Shown one piece after another: positions 34,101 to 39,029 of a stretch of DNA of 64,000 nucleotides (within the stretch, counting starts at the first letter, position 1; every line of letters begins with the position of its first letter). The DNA lies in NCBI GenBank assembly GCA_020796225.1, contig CM036754.1:14027867-14091866 (forward strand), written 5' to 3'. The translations under genes were made by a program, and so were the position numbers. The notes below the pieces were generated by a model that saw only the letters and a program-made list of their open reading frames with translations, was not told the origin of the DNA and did no database searches. This DNA comes from Arion vulgaris (taxonomy: Eukaryota; Mollusca; Gastropoda; Stylommatophora; Arionidae).

Positions 34101-35259
34101 TGTTCTAGATCTAGTGTCAGTAATATCTATGTATTAATATGTTCTAGATCTAGTGTCAGTAATATCTATGTATTAGTATGTTCTAGATCTAGTGGCAGTA
34201 ATATCTATGTATTAAGATGATCTAGATCTAGTGGTAGTAATATCTATTTATTAATATGTTCTAGGTCTTGGACTGGTTCTGGACAATCGTCACAAATTTC
34301 TCTCAAGAACAAATGGCTCTACTGCTTCAGTTTGTTACTGGTTCCTCACAGCTTCCACCTGGAGGATTTTCTGAGCTCACTCCCATTATTCATCTTTCAG
34401 CAGCACCCACTTATAACAATCTACCTTCATCTCACACCTGGTCAGTTACCTTTCATCTCTCCTTCAGATACAATAATCTATCTTCATCTCACACCTGGTC
34501 AGTTACCTTTCATCTCTCCTTCAGATACAATAATCTATCTTCATCTCACACCTGGTCAGTTACCTTTCATTTCTCCTTTACTTACGACAATCTACCTTCA
34601 TCTCACACCTGGTCAGTTACCTTTCATCTCTCCTTTACTTACGACAATCTACCTTCATCTCACACCTGGTCAGTTACCTTTCATCTCTCCTACAATTTAC
34701 AGAAAGCAACTTTCATCTCAGACTTAATCATTTAATGTCTTACATGAGACATAACAAATATTGAAGATGTGACCAGCCTGGTAGACATGACAGACCTGGT
34801 AGCATGGTTAGACACGACAGACTCCACGGGAGATGTGACACAGCTTGGAAAGGTCACGACATGTGAGATATTACTGTGTTGGGTCGCTGGACGCTGCTGG
34901 ATTTGCTGAGGTGGAGATCGGAGCACCTATGGACATGTCCAGAGTGCTATGATGATAGTCCTCATATAACTGATAACTGATACTGACATGACGGAGAAAT
35001 GATAGATGGGAGGCATAACAAACCTGGTAGCATGGTTAGACACGACAGACATGGACGATGAAAGGATAGAATAACATGGCTTCTTCTTCATGTTCAGACA
35101 TTTTACAAATAGATGTCACAACCATGTACTTTATTGTTGTCTTAATCTCTCACCAGTTTTAATCAACTATGCCTGCCCAGCTACGACAGTATGGACACTT
35201 TCCACAAGATGTTACTGTTGGCAATTACAGAAGGAAATCAAGGTTTTGGAATGGATTGA
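749..35259 (+). CDS. AREL1: AREL1 HECT E3 ubiquitin ligase, 3' part (11 exons, 5' end outside window)
   Basis: Spliced coding sequence: 749-917, 5973-6106, 8909-9050, 10987-11108, 12277-12465, 21780-21953, 25202-25327, 25728-25919, 32860-32946, 34265-34440, 35157-35259 (TGA at 35257). Each junction is GT-AG and reading phases join without a break. The peptide matches my knowledge of AREL1: the end of the filamin-like region, then a full HECT domain with YEFAG, RARFTRSFLAQ, HFETDDPEYYATK, IFDEQELELLMCG, TGSSQLPPGGF and the catalytic SHTCFNQLCLP near the C-terminus. AREL1 is a cytosolic E3 ligase that, in mammals, ubiquitinates IAP antagonists such as SMAC and restrains apoptosis. About 540 codons are visible; the mammalian protein is about 820 residues. 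Introns are stuffed with tandem arrays, several starting at the splice donor. No stop or frameshift is seen in the exons, so the gene looks intact. Confidence 0.93.
1780..2480 (-). pseudogene. hAT transposase remnant (ZBED5/FAM200 type)
   Basis: Minus-strand pieces in order: PLSDNIVSNRIVEMSEDIE, KFSAQMDESTLRDIV, EKMLFCKSLESTSTSKDV, SCAADGTPNMIGKKNGCLK, and KCERHFKLFCENEDHVRLLL followed by HTEVRW. These are the RNase-H-fold parts of ZBED5-like hAT transposases. Several frame changes and stops show it is dead, and the N-terminal zinc finger is not seen. Confidence 0.8.
2935..3600 (-). mobile_element. LINE C-terminal fragment nested in hAT
   Basis: Minus strand gives SSRRLRWLGHVRRMETYRIP then KDVCKTSMKNFSIDPSTWER. 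This is the usual region downstream of the reverse transcriptase in invertebrate LINEs. A short TA run (2915-2928) marks its 3' side. The last bases recur at 12030-12140. Confidence 0.72.
4130..4380 (+). mobile_element. SINE family D copy
   Basis: Starts near GTGTGGTGCCGGGGCCCGC and ends CAAAGAAGAAGAA. Reverse-strand copies at 28734-28998 and 44820-45075. Contains GTAAGAGGCGAC and CACAGAGTGATTAA, shared with family C. Confidence 0.75.
4409..4625 (+). repeat. 29-bp tandem repeat, about 7 copies
   Basis: Unit GTTCAGAGTAGATAATTATA followed by CTTTAATCT, nearly identical copies, a few bases after the SINE D tail. Intronic in AREL1. Confidence 0.95.
4626..5104. other. AREL1 intron, no recognised feature
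   Basis: AT-rich intron. I see no exon, conserved motif or tandem structure here. Confidence 0.5.
5105..5405 (-). mobile_element. LINE C-terminal fragment
   Basis: Reverse copy of the 370-700 family. The forward text ATGGCATGCAAGCAATTTCT and TGACCAGACATTTCTCTGAT is the complement of the shared CLHVI..RNC and EIREMSGQ segments. Confidence 0.65.
5595..5960 (+). repeat. 13-bp tandem repeat next to an AREL1 acceptor
   Basis: About 27 imperfect units of GTTATAGTCTGTT. It ends about a dozen bases before the acceptor at 5972. Most units carry TATAG, so AG dinucleotides are dense just upstream of a real 3' splice site. Confidence 0.93.
5973..6106 (+). CDS. AREL1: AREL1 exon
   Basis: Acceptor TTCTGTCTCCAG, donor GTGAGA. 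Takes phase 1 from the previous exon and ends in phase 0. Peptide includes NNLWYEARLLSMNGQILNKP. It directly follows a 13-bp tandem array that holds TATAG in most units. Confidence 0.85.
6107..7270. other. AREL1 intron with one ~66-bp duplication
   Basis: Mostly unremarkable. Positions about 6697-6832 hold two diverged tandem copies, recognisable by GCTGCCAA...GTTAACTC...CAATCCCCGCTACC or its variant. Nothing else recognised. Confidence 0.5.
7310..7890 (+). repeat. TG-rich and GA-rich low-complexity block
   Basis: TGTG/TGTCTG repeats at 7340-7620 with a longer internal duplication, then GA runs at 7632-7650 and 7825-7885. Open frames here on both strands are simple-sequence artefacts. Confidence 0.92.
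7945..8135 (+). mobile_element. LINE ORF2 fragment upstream of reverse transcriptase
   Basis: Translates NDSKRLYNALRTVYGCQHSQ, LDADGSKLLTDKPQILNRWE then EHFRAVFNHP. This is the conserved linker between endonuclease and RT in Jockey/CR1-like LINEs. Confidence 0.72.
8136..8564. other. AREL1 intron, no recognised feature
   Basis: Small local duplication around 8185-8240 (CTGTGGGTTCCATATTAC and CTGCGGGTTCCATATTAC). No gene-like content seen. Confidence 0.45.
8565..8830 (+). mobile_element. LINE 3' end (GRPRK type)
   Basis: Contains GAGAGGAAGACCTCGAAAAC (RGRPRKRW) then AGCGCAAGAGAAAAA and CACTGGGCAACAACCCGGTA. Same end at 55885-56215 (+), 52672-53180 (-), 56392-56868 (-) and 40405-40470 (-). Confidence 0.75.
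8909..9050 (+). CDS. AREL1: AREL1 exon with array-copied donor
   Basis: Acceptor TCTCACAG, first donor GTAAGAT at 9051. Reads FVFNGLNKQLNTPTFVIQDG through YSCFLWKTVG. Its last ~15 bases and its donor are copied ten more times downstream at 60-bp spacing. The coding frame stays open through all copies, so the true 3' boundary is ambiguous; 9050 gives the family-like junction WKTVG-GSENFNDKKTFF. Confidence 0.85.
9036..9700 (+). repeat. 60-bp tandem array copying an exon end and its splice donor
   Basis: Eleven near-identical 60-bp units. Each holds GGAAGACTGTCG|GTAAGATA, identical to the AREL1 exon end and donor at 9050/9051. Copied donors follow at 9111, 9171 and so on to 9651. The AREL1 coding frame remains open to 9730. 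Differences are limited to a few bases, so the array is young or homogenised. Confidence 0.97.
9880..10440 (+). repeat. Nested GGTTAT/GGTTAC tandem array (~40-bp unit)
   Basis: Short GGTTATAT/GGTTACAT words build a ~40-bp unit, GGTTATATGATTATGTGGTT plus ACATGGTTACAAGGTTATAC. This is repeated with longer-range duplication. Not telomeric. Confidence 0.92.
10487..10690 (-). mobile_element. Dispersed repeat family F (probable SINE)
   Basis: Shares GCTATGAATTC, GAAGG(C/A)TTGCTTTCC, CCAGTGTCCCTCGCCATTCA, GCGAGCCTT and AAGTAAAGGATCA with copies at 23123-23290, 63645-63775 and the split copy at 13400-20810. It shows the undisturbed sequence of the stretch that became the 7.2-kb array. Confidence 0.8.
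10838..10895 (+). repeat. GA microsatellite
   Basis: Run of GAGAGA with AAAGAAAGAGAG interruptions. Confidence 0.9.
10987..11108 (+). CDS. AREL1: AREL1 exon (HECT N-terminal linker)
   Basis: Acceptor TTTTTTCCAG, donor GTAGGT at 11109. Reads GSENFNDKKTFFKKEIRARH through IDRYNLLQS, phase 0 at the end. The donor is the first unit of a 15-bp array with GTAAGT in most units. Confidence 0.88.
11109..12030 (+). repeat. 15-bp array with a perfect donor consensus per unit
   Basis: About 60 units of GTAAGTAGGTGATTT (or AGATGATTT) begin at the true AREL1 donor GTAGGT at 11109. Most units carry GTAAGT, which matches the 5' splice-site consensus. Reading through in the coding frame meets a stop after three codons, so decoy use would truncate the HECT ligase. 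Confidence 0.97.
12030..12140 (-). mobile_element. LINE fragment
   Basis: Near-identical to 2935-3025: GTTTTACTGTGACAACTTCT and CGCTTTTCTCTCTTGTCGTT. Its edge follows the 15-bp array directly. Confidence 0.75.
12277..12465 (+). CDS. AREL1: AREL1 exon (start of HECT N-lobe)
   Basis: Acceptor CTCCACGCAG, donor GTAAGT at 12466; 63 codons, phase 0 on both sides. Reads SYKATKHLKLGDWCKRFEM to QLFTRLTDNPQGL, with the HECT signature DLGGVSREWFEVLCKELFD. An ATG at 12259 in the same frame lies upstream of the acceptor and is not expected to be used. Confidence 0.94.
12580..12850 (+). repeat. 25-bp tandem repeat, about 11 copies
   Basis: Unit GCAACAATGTGTACAGTTGG plus GTACA. Open frames on both strands here are artefacts of the 25-bp unit. 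Confidence 0.95.
12855..13240 (+). mobile_element. LINE 3' coding fragment (RNase-H-side region)
   Basis: Translates RADQVIIFRQRTGHCRLNKH, LHRLGISQTALYQCQQVEQT, PERVLQDCPLLGELR and WGNLTDLKLTTQCVV. The RTGHCRLN..H and DCPLL motifs are the typical C-terminal tail of invertebrate Jockey-like LINEs. Ends in (GAA)n at 13225. Confidence 0.82.
13400..20810 (-). mobile_element. SINE family F copy split by a 7.2-kb minisatellite
   Basis: The left part (13410-13466) matches the segment ending TTGCTTTCCTTA of other family F copies. The right part (20630-20810) resumes at GTGTCCCTC and carries on through TTCAGAGGTACCTGTAATTT and CCTAAGTAAAGGATCA. A B-box-like complement of GGTTCAATGCC lies near 20750. 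The array lies exactly between the two. Confidence 0.8.
13467..20635 (+). repeat. 7.2-kb minisatellite of ~20-22-bp units (~330 copies)
   Basis: Unit CCTTACCCCTAGTGTCTCTC followed by GT, GC or ACA variants. Units vary between CCCCTAG, CCCTAG and CTCCTAG. The final unit reads GTGTCCCTC, the ancestral SINE F form. Long blocks are duplicated about 1.9-2.0 kb apart (for example CTAGTCTCTCTC at 17856 and 19858). It fills most of the intron between two HECT exons of AREL1. Confidence 0.98.
20811..21044. other. AREL1 intron, no recognised feature
   Basis: Possible degraded retroelement text, but nothing I can assign. Confidence 0.4.
21045..21540 (-). mobile_element. LINE C-terminal fragment (third family)
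   Basis: Minus strand reads SCVIPVLSYGCESWKSTKKI, LDSFENKCLRKLLKVKWSDF, RRWKYLGHVLRSDEQILNRQ and GKRKRGRP. Sister copy at 57165-57560 (+). The C-terminal part is intact in that copy. Confidence 0.82.
21780..21953 (+). CDS. AREL1: AREL1 exon (HECT N-lobe)
   Basis: Acceptor ACATTTCCAG, donor GTCAGT at 21954; 58 codons, phase 0 on both sides. Contains VKLYEFAGQIVGKCLFE and ARFTRSFLAQLLGL. The intron before it holds the 7.2-kb minisatellite. A 43-bp array begins exactly at its donor. Confidence 0.94.
21954..22482 (+). repeat. 43-bp tandem array starting exactly at a splice donor
   Basis: Twelve units of GTCAGTTTCTCTTCTGATTC plus TAACGTAAACTTGACAAGCATAC. The first unit is 41 bp and begins at the AREL1 donor GTCAGT (21954). 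Every unit restates GTCAGT. Confidence 0.96.
22569..22771 (+). mobile_element. tRNA-derived SINE (family H) with target duplication
   Basis: Relatively GC-rich insert with an A-box-like TAGCGCGTTGGA, a B-box-like GGTTCAGTTCC and a poly-A 3' end. Flanked by perfect 12-bp ATTAAATTGTAA at 22557-22568 and 22772-22783. Confidence 0.85.
22850..22940 (+). mobile_element. SINE family A, internally deleted
   Basis: Head text GGAAGTGGTTACGACGTTA joins directly to tail text GGGGAAATCCCGGTCCAATG and TCAATCCTTCTACTT of family A. Confidence 0.6.
23123..23290 (-). mobile_element. Dispersed repeat family F copy
   Basis: Carries GCTATGAATTCAGGCGTAGT, TGCGTGAAGGATTGCTTTCC, CAGTGTCCCTCGCCATTCAG. A clean copy useful for the family consensus. 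Confidence 0.8.
23438..23850 (-). mobile_element. LINE C-terminal fragment (fourth family)
   Basis: Minus strand: GVTRKDRLRIEDIKSRVGIT, EYIERQQMQWFGHLMRMKYN, KGRPRKKWIDNMKTTLHKHG and LPPGNRE. Near-identical relative on the plus strand at 33110-33720. Confidence 0.82.
23850..24205 (+). mobile_element. LINE 3' end with (GAA)n
   Basis: Same family as 1-262 and 59255-60415: IKWFGH-like text, ACAGACCGCGCGCCTCAAAG and a terminal AAGAAGAAG. Confidence 0.75.
24257..24919. mobile_element. Non-autonomous hAT-like element
   Basis: Left end CAGTGGCGGCCCAT; right end ACGAGCCGCCACTC is its near-perfect inverse. Flanks AGCCTCAT (24249-24256) and AGCCTGAT (24920-24927) agree at 7 of 8 bases, as expected for an old 8-bp hAT duplication. 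No transposase is recognised inside. Confidence 0.75.
25112..25180 (+). repeat. GAT trinucleotide repeat before an AREL1 acceptor
   Basis: About 22 ATG/GAT triplets with one interruption, ending about 20 bases before the acceptor at 25201. Confidence 0.97.
25202..25327 (+). CDS. AREL1: AREL1 exon (HECT N-lobe)
   Basis: Acceptor CTACTTTGCAG, donor GTTAGA; 42 codons, phase 0. Reads HFETDDPEYYATKISYIEQ to DNKGQLIK. HF(E)TDDP is conserved in HECT ligases. A GAT triplet repeat ends about 20 bases before the acceptor. Confidence 0.93.
25420..25585 (-). mobile_element. LINE fragment
   Basis: Complement of the IKWFGHI and TKCECWE-like segment of the first LINE family (TGGCCGAACCACTTAATTTG, TTGTTTCTTGATGAAGTT). 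Confidence 0.65.
25728..25919 (+). CDS. AREL1: AREL1 exon (HECT N-lobe)
   Basis: Acceptor GATCGTACCAG, donor GTGAGA at 25920; 64 codons, phase 0. Contains VTNSNKLRYLDALAQHRL and FDEQELE. The exon end plus donor is copied once 75 bp downstream, with the copied donor at 25995. Confidence 0.93.
25905..25999 (+). repeat. Duplicated exon end plus splice donor (75 bp apart)
   Basis: GAACAAGAACTGGAG|GTGAGATA at the real junction 25919/25920 and GAACATGAACTGGAG|GTGAGATG at 25994/25995. Reading through in frame meets a stop at 25959-25961, so use of the second donor would truncate the protein. Confidence 0.9.
26186..28733 (+). repeat. 51-bp tandem array, about 50 copies, stop-free
   Basis: Unit TTTGTTGCTGTTATTGGCTA, TTGATATGTGTTCAATATTT, CATACAATTTA. 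Near-identical copies differ mainly at one C/A and one C/T position. Unit 17 codons long, giving a spurious 956-codon open frame. The first 16 units show an 8-unit higher-order pattern. One unit near 27170 lacks 3 bases. Intronic in AREL1. Confidence 0.97.
28734..28998 (-). mobile_element. SINE family D copy
   Basis: Reverse copy: CTTCTTCGCATTCGAACGCT, ACAAGTAGGCCAGCACATCC, GTCGCCTCTTATGGCATGCC and GCGGGCCCCAGTACCACACG. Abuts the end of the 51-bp array. Confidence 0.8.
28999..29334. other. AREL1 intron with a short hairpin
   Basis: AGCTCAAAC (29166-29174) and GTTTGAGCT (29194-29202) form a 9-bp inverted repeat. Otherwise featureless. Confidence 0.45.
29335..29580 (+). mobile_element. tRNA-derived SINE family A
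   Basis: Head GTCTCTGTGACTAAGTGGTT (A box) and GGTTCGAATCC (B box), then CCCCTAGGACTGTTGCTGGA, GCTACGGAGTTTGTGCTTTG and tail CGGTGCAATGAAGTCAATCC. Other copies: 36187-36440 and 45705-45945. Confidence 0.85.
29660..30665 (+). repeat. 32-bp tandem array interrupted by an insertion
   Basis: Unit GATTGGTTATACTGTAGCAT plus GGTATCAGATCT (or CATATCT). About 22 copies in two blocks, on either side of an insert at about 29828-30112. Confidence 0.95.
29828..30112. mobile_element. Unclassified ~285-bp insertion in the 32-bp array
   Basis: Begins with a TTTAG run (TTAGTTTAGTTTAGTTTAG) and is flanked on both sides by TGGTTAT from the array, consistent with a short target duplication. No coding motif recognised; the TTTAG run could be a reverse-complement retroelement tail. 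Confidence 0.5.
30745..32370 (+). repeat. 25-bp tandem array, about 65 copies
   Basis: Unit TTTTATACAGACCAACATGG plus ACAGG. Because 25 is not a multiple of 3 and no unit phase has a stop, all three forward frames are open for over 1.6 kb. Intronic; not a gene. Confidence 0.97.
32375..32845 (+). repeat. Degenerate CTTACAGCTGTGTAG array upstream of an AREL1 acceptor
   Basis: Repeats of about 22-30 bp such as GCTTACAGCTGTGTAGGATA. At 32500-32515 a copy of the real acceptor, GTGTTTATTCTGCAG, recurs about 345 bases before the true one (TTTTTATTCTGCAG at 32859). Confidence 0.85.
32860..32946 (+). CDS. AREL1: AREL1 exon (HECT)
   Basis: Acceptor TTTTTATTCTGCAG, donor GTAGGT; 29 codons, phase 0. 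Reads LLMCGTLAYSVEDFKLHHN. The ELELLMCG motif is completed across the junction with the previous exon. Confidence 0.92.
33050..33720 (+). mobile_element. LINE C-terminal fragment (fourth family) behind a short LINE tail
   Basis: 33050-33112 is the CACTGGGTTAACAACCCGAT tail of the GRPRK family. From 33110, text reads FLPTLCYQCQTWSLTATHHR, VGVTRKDKLRNEDIRNRV, RHLMRMKYNQPP and LPPGNR, with frameshifts. Same family as 23438-23850. Confidence 0.82.
33721..34030. other. AREL1 intron, no recognised feature
   Basis: AT-rich; contains a small TACGTACGTACG palindromic run at about 33880-33891. Nothing else seen. Confidence 0.5.
34031..34264 (+). repeat. ~39-bp array copying the AREL1 acceptor
   Basis: About six units such as TTCTAGATCTAGTGTCAGTA plus ATATCTATGTATTAATATG. 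The true acceptor AATATGTTCTAG at 34264 is the last member of the series; earlier units carry ATGTTCTAG too. CTAGATCTAG is palindromic. Confidence 0.92.
34265..34440 (+). CDS. AREL1: AREL1 exon ending inside the catalytic Cys codon
   Basis: Acceptor AATATGTTCTAG, donor GTCAGT at 34441. Reads VLDWFWTIVTNFSQEQMAL, TGSSQLPPGGF and ends SHT plus TG of a TGT codon. The last base comes from 35157 and completes the catalytic cysteine in SHTCFNQL. The exon is bracketed by an upstream ~39-bp array that copies the acceptor and a downstream 57-bp array that copies the donor five times. Confidence 0.93.
34405..34690 (+). repeat. 57-bp array copying exon end and donor (5 donors)
   Basis: Units carry ATCTCACACCTG|GTCAGTTACC with donors after 34440, 34497, 34554, 34611 and 34668. 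Period 57 bp is 19 codons. The AREL1 frame stays open past the last copy. Later units also carry a strong acceptor-like CATCTCTCCTTCAG. Confidence 0.96.
34741..35080. other. Last AREL1 intron, with a short duplicated motif
   Basis: GACCTGGTAGCATGGTTAGA at 34794 recurs in near-identical form at about 35024. No other feature. Confidence 0.5.
35157..35259 (+). CDS. AREL1: AREL1 last coding exon
   Basis: Acceptor CTCTCACCAG. One base completes TGT (Cys), then FNQLCLPSYDSMDTFHKMLL ends GFGMD and TGA at 35257-35259. The C-terminus with an aromatic residue near the end is typical of HECT C-lobes. I see no clear AATAAA shortly downstream. Confidence 0.94.
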
Positions 35260-35379
35260 CCCAAGATTACCATGACGATAAAACTGTCTAAGGCATGACT
35301 GGACCAAATACGAAACTATCTAACATTGTGTAACTTTCCATCTTTCATACAGCTTGTCTGCGAAAAATCTTACATGTTT

Positions 35380-35700
35380 TCTGGTCAAATACTATTTGTA
35401 ACCAAGAACTGCTCGCACGATGTCAAGAGAATATGAGCACCATCATCCGAAGACGACGCTGGAGATGGATCGGGTATGTGATGCGCATGGAGACTGGCTC
35501 TGATACGAAAACTGCACTAAGATGGACTCCGGAGGATAAACGAAAACGCGGAAGTCCCAAGACAACCTGGAGGAGAACGATAGAGCAAGAACTTAAAGAA
35601 ATGAATCATAGCTGGAACACAATACAGAGAAAGGTCAAGAATAGAGAACAATGGTGTGCGTTTGTTGCTGCCCTAAAGGTCAAGGGCGTAACAGGCTAAA
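35380..35700 (+). mobile_element. LINE C-terminal fragment
   Basis: Reads MSTIIRRRRWRWIGYVMRME, KRKRGSPKTTWRRTIEQELK and NREQWCAFVAALKVKGVTG then a stop. This C-terminal tail is undamaged. Related pieces: 37650-37805 (+) and 46320-46455 (-). Confidence 0.85.
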
Positions 35701-35777
35701 CAGAAGAGAGAAACAATGTGTGACTTGATCAAGACAAAACAACTGTTCAATTGTTGCAAGTTTCTTAATAATAATTT

Positions 35778-36210
35778 CCTGATTTACACAATATGGGTGG
35801 GTCTCTATGGGGAAGTGGATAAGAAGAAGATTTACACAATATGGGTGGGTCTCTATGGGGAAGTGGATAAGAAGAAGATTTACACAATATGGGTGGGTCT
35901 CTATGGGGAAGTGGATAAGAAGAAGATTTACACAATATGGGTGGGTCTCTATGGGGAAGTGGATAAGAAGAAGATTTACACAATATGGGTGGGTCTCTAT
36001 GGGAAAGTGGATAAGAAGAAGATTTACACAATATGGGTGGGTCTCTATGGGGAAGTGGATAAGAAGAAGATTTACACAATATGGGTGGGTCTCTATGGGG
36101 AAGTGGATAAGAAGAAGATTTACACAATATGGGTGGGTCTCTATGGGGAAGTGGATAAGAAGAAGATTTACACAATATGGGTGGGTCTCTATGGGGAAGT
36201 GGATAAGACG
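35778..36210 (+). repeat. 48-bp array amplified from a SINE A head (9 copies)
   Basis: Unit GATTTACACAATATGGGTGG, GTCTCTATGGGGAAGTGGAT, AAGAAGAA. The middle part is the first ~23 bases (A-box side) of SINE A. The last unit runs on into the rest of the SINE. Open frames on both strands follow from the 16-codon unit. Confidence 0.95.
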
Positions 36211-36455
36211 TTTGCTTGTTGTTATGAAGGTTGTAGGTTCAAATTCTAACCAAGTTACATGTGCAATTTTTTTCATGGGATCCCTAGAATTGTTGCTGGA
36301 GCTACGGAGTTTGCGCTTTGTGCAGATCGCGTGCTATCTCTGCCGACATGGGCGGAGCCCTACAGCTCAAACTTGTGGTGTGTTTGGCACACATGTGAAC
36401 ACTCCTTACAGGTCTTGTGGTGTGTTTGGCACACATGTGAACACCCCCTATAGTT
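36187..36455 (+). mobile_element. SINE family A (body following the 48-bp array)
   Basis: GTCTCTATGGGGAAGTGGAT, B-box-like AGGTTCAAATTCT, then GATCCCTAGAATTGTTGCTG and GCTACGGAGTTTGCGCTTTG. The 3' part contains a 41-bp direct duplication beginning CTTGTGGTGTGTTTGGCACA. Confidence 0.82.
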
Positions 36456-36699
36456 GATAATGGTATGGACTAAGCAAAACAATATGAGCTAGACATATTA
36501 ACATCTATATAAATTAAAATGTACATGAAACATGAGTTATCTATTGTTTGTCATATTTATTACTGCTACTACTGTATGATACATATACGTGAACAATGTA
36601 CAGTGAAACTGGTCAAAGAAGAGGGAGGACATATATCATGTAAATGCTGTCTAAAAACAATCATTCCGCTAATTTGAATGATGTATGCATGTTTGTTAT

Positions 36700-37145
36700 A
36701 TGTGTATAATAATTCCTCTCGTACCGTTATACGTTACATAGGGCCTGCAAGTAGTTTCTCCATACCGCTCTATCCTGGGCAACTCGCTCAATCTCCTCCA
36801 TGGAACTGAGACCGATATTTCCTGCCTCTCTCAGCAAAGTTCGTTTCAGGGTCTCTTTAGGTCGACCCTCTTTCTTGAACCCTTTGCATCCCACTTCAAT
36901 GCCTGCTTTGATATTCGTTGATCATTTCTCCTCAAGGTGTGCCCAACATATCTCCATCTTCTCTTTCTTATAACAGTTGTCACTAGTGGTTGACCAGACA
37001 TGTCTCTGATTTCATCACTTCTTCTGAATTCGTTCCATTTTATATTCATTATTTTTCGCAGACATATATTTTCAAATGCATTCAACTTGCTGTCTATATC
37101 TTTAGTCATTTTCCAACTCTCGCTAGCATATGTTAGGATTGATCC
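36700..37145 (-). mobile_element. LINE C-terminal fragment (second family)
   Basis: Minus strand: KLNAFENICLRKIMNIKWNE, FRRSDEIRDMSGQPLVTTVI, RKRRWRYVGHTLRRND. Less decayed than the relatives at 370-700. Confidence 0.8.
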
Positions 37146-37649
37146 AACATTTGAATTGAAAATTCGTAATTTAGTTTTAATACTATATAACTTGCAGTTC
37201 CATATTATATATATGTATACAAATGTGTATATATGATATTGTCGCGTCTAAAATATACAAGCACAATAAGTTTATAGTATTTGTTTGTGCAAACACTGTT
37301 CGATCGAACCTAACCTGATTATTCTGTGTCTAGCTAAAACGCAGCGTCTATACTGTGAACGACACTCCTCAGTAAAGACAATTTTTTTTTAAATGGCTCT
37401 CTGGTTGTGTTTGTAAGTACACTCGTATTGCTAGGCTAGGCAATTGGTTCCGTAAAAAATAACGATAAGTGGTTTGAATCCTGTGTCTGGTAATTTATTT
37501 TCTCGGAAGCTTCTAATACTTGTACACTATTTATTGATTGTATTCATTGCTTCCATTGCTTCACCTGGGGTTCTTATAAAAAAAAACTTCTTGCTCTCGT
37601 CTCTTGTCAAAAGAGAACATCCATTGCTGAATTTACTGAGATGAACACA

Positions 37650-37805
37650 AGAAGGTGAACGAAAATGGACAAGACTTAAAACTGCCTGGAGGAGAACAAT
37701 AGAACGGGAACAGAAAGAAATGAATTACATCTGGAACATAATACAGAGGATGGCCAAGAACAGAAGAGAATGATGTACATCTGTTGCTGCCCTGACGAGT
37801 TAAAT
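37650..37805 (+). mobile_element. Short LINE fragment
   Basis: Nucleotide match to the 35570-35700 tail: CTGCCTGGAGGAGAACAATA, GAAAGAAATGAATTACATCT, GGAACATAATACAGAG. Confidence 0.65.
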
Positions 37806-38880
37806 ATTAATAATATTAATAGTAATAGCCGACCATCGCAAGCAATGATGACAACAGCCTCAGACGTGTTCTGCTGCACCTCTTTGGTGTGTTCTACTAC
37901 AGGTGGGGCATCATGATCAAGGTTAGACATGTGGGTGTTGTGTGATCTGTTTCTTCGTGCAATTAGCTTTCTCTGTGCTTCAGCAGTACGACAATTCTCA
38001 GCCATGCGAGTTCTTCTTTTGTTGTTACAGCGCCACATTTGGTGATATTACACAAGGATTCCTAGCACGTTGTGTCTATATCGAAGAATTTAAAGACACT
38101 TTAAGAGTGTCTTTTAAGCATTTTTTCTGTCCACCAACCGATCGTCTTTCCTCTTCAAGCTTCGTGCATTATCTGTTTTTGAACGCGTTTATCAGGCATC
38201 CGGGCACGGTAACCGGCTAATTTCACCCGGGCCTTCTGCAACAGGGTGTTGACGCTTGGAATCTTGTCTCTTGTGAGGACTTTGATATCTGGGATTGTGT
38301 GTTGCCAGTTTATTTTGAGTAGTCTGCGTAAACAACTTGTATGGAAGTGGTTTAGTTTTCTTGCTTGTCTGCTATACACAGTCCATGTCTAGCTGGCGCA
38401 AACAGCATGGTTAGCACTATGGCCTGGTAAACTTTCAGCTTTGTGGTTACACTTATCCCCTTCCGCACCTACACAATAACACGCAGCCTTCCAACTTCCA
38501 AATACAGAACTGGCTTTGGATATCCTATTGTTGACCTCAGAGTCTATGTTTGGCCCTACACAATAACACGCAGCCTTCCAAATACAGAACTGGCTTTGGA
38601 TATCCTATTGTTGACCTCAGAGTCTATGTTTGGCGATCTGGATAGGATGCTGCCAAGATAGACAAAGTTGTCCGCTGGCAGGAGACGCTGGTGTTTAATG
38701 TTGATGACTGGATCATGGTACTACTCTCTAGTGTCGGACTAAAACATAACCTCAGTTTTCTTGGAGTTAATAGTAAGGCTAAACATACCATAGACCATAG
38801 AAAATCTGTCAATGTAGGTATGCATATCGTCCTCAGAGTTGGTAGAGAGGGCATAGTCATCAACAAACAATAGGTTTGAG
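37806..38880 (-). mobile_element. LINE fragment with reverse-transcriptase active-site motif
   Basis: Minus strand starts LLFVDDYALSTNSEDDMHTY and INSKKTEVMF, the RT motif C (FxDD form) and motif D. Next comes DNFVYLGSIL. Then [20 protein letters not shown] and [21 protein letters not shown] ~100-bp direct duplication lies at 38450-38640. Frameshifts and stops are present. Confidence 0.82.
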
Positions 38881-39029
38881 AAGGAAATGTATACTATGAT
38901 ACAATATGGAAGCTAGAGCTGGTTATAACATGTACTCAGAAATGATACTCAAACATCACATGCAGTATCATACAACAGAAATCAGAGGGAAGACAAATGA
39001 CAGACCAAAGACAATCTAAGGGAGAATAG

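Noticed and set aside
35680..36276. Repeat proteins on both strands
   Set aside because: Produced by the 48-bp SINE-derived array.
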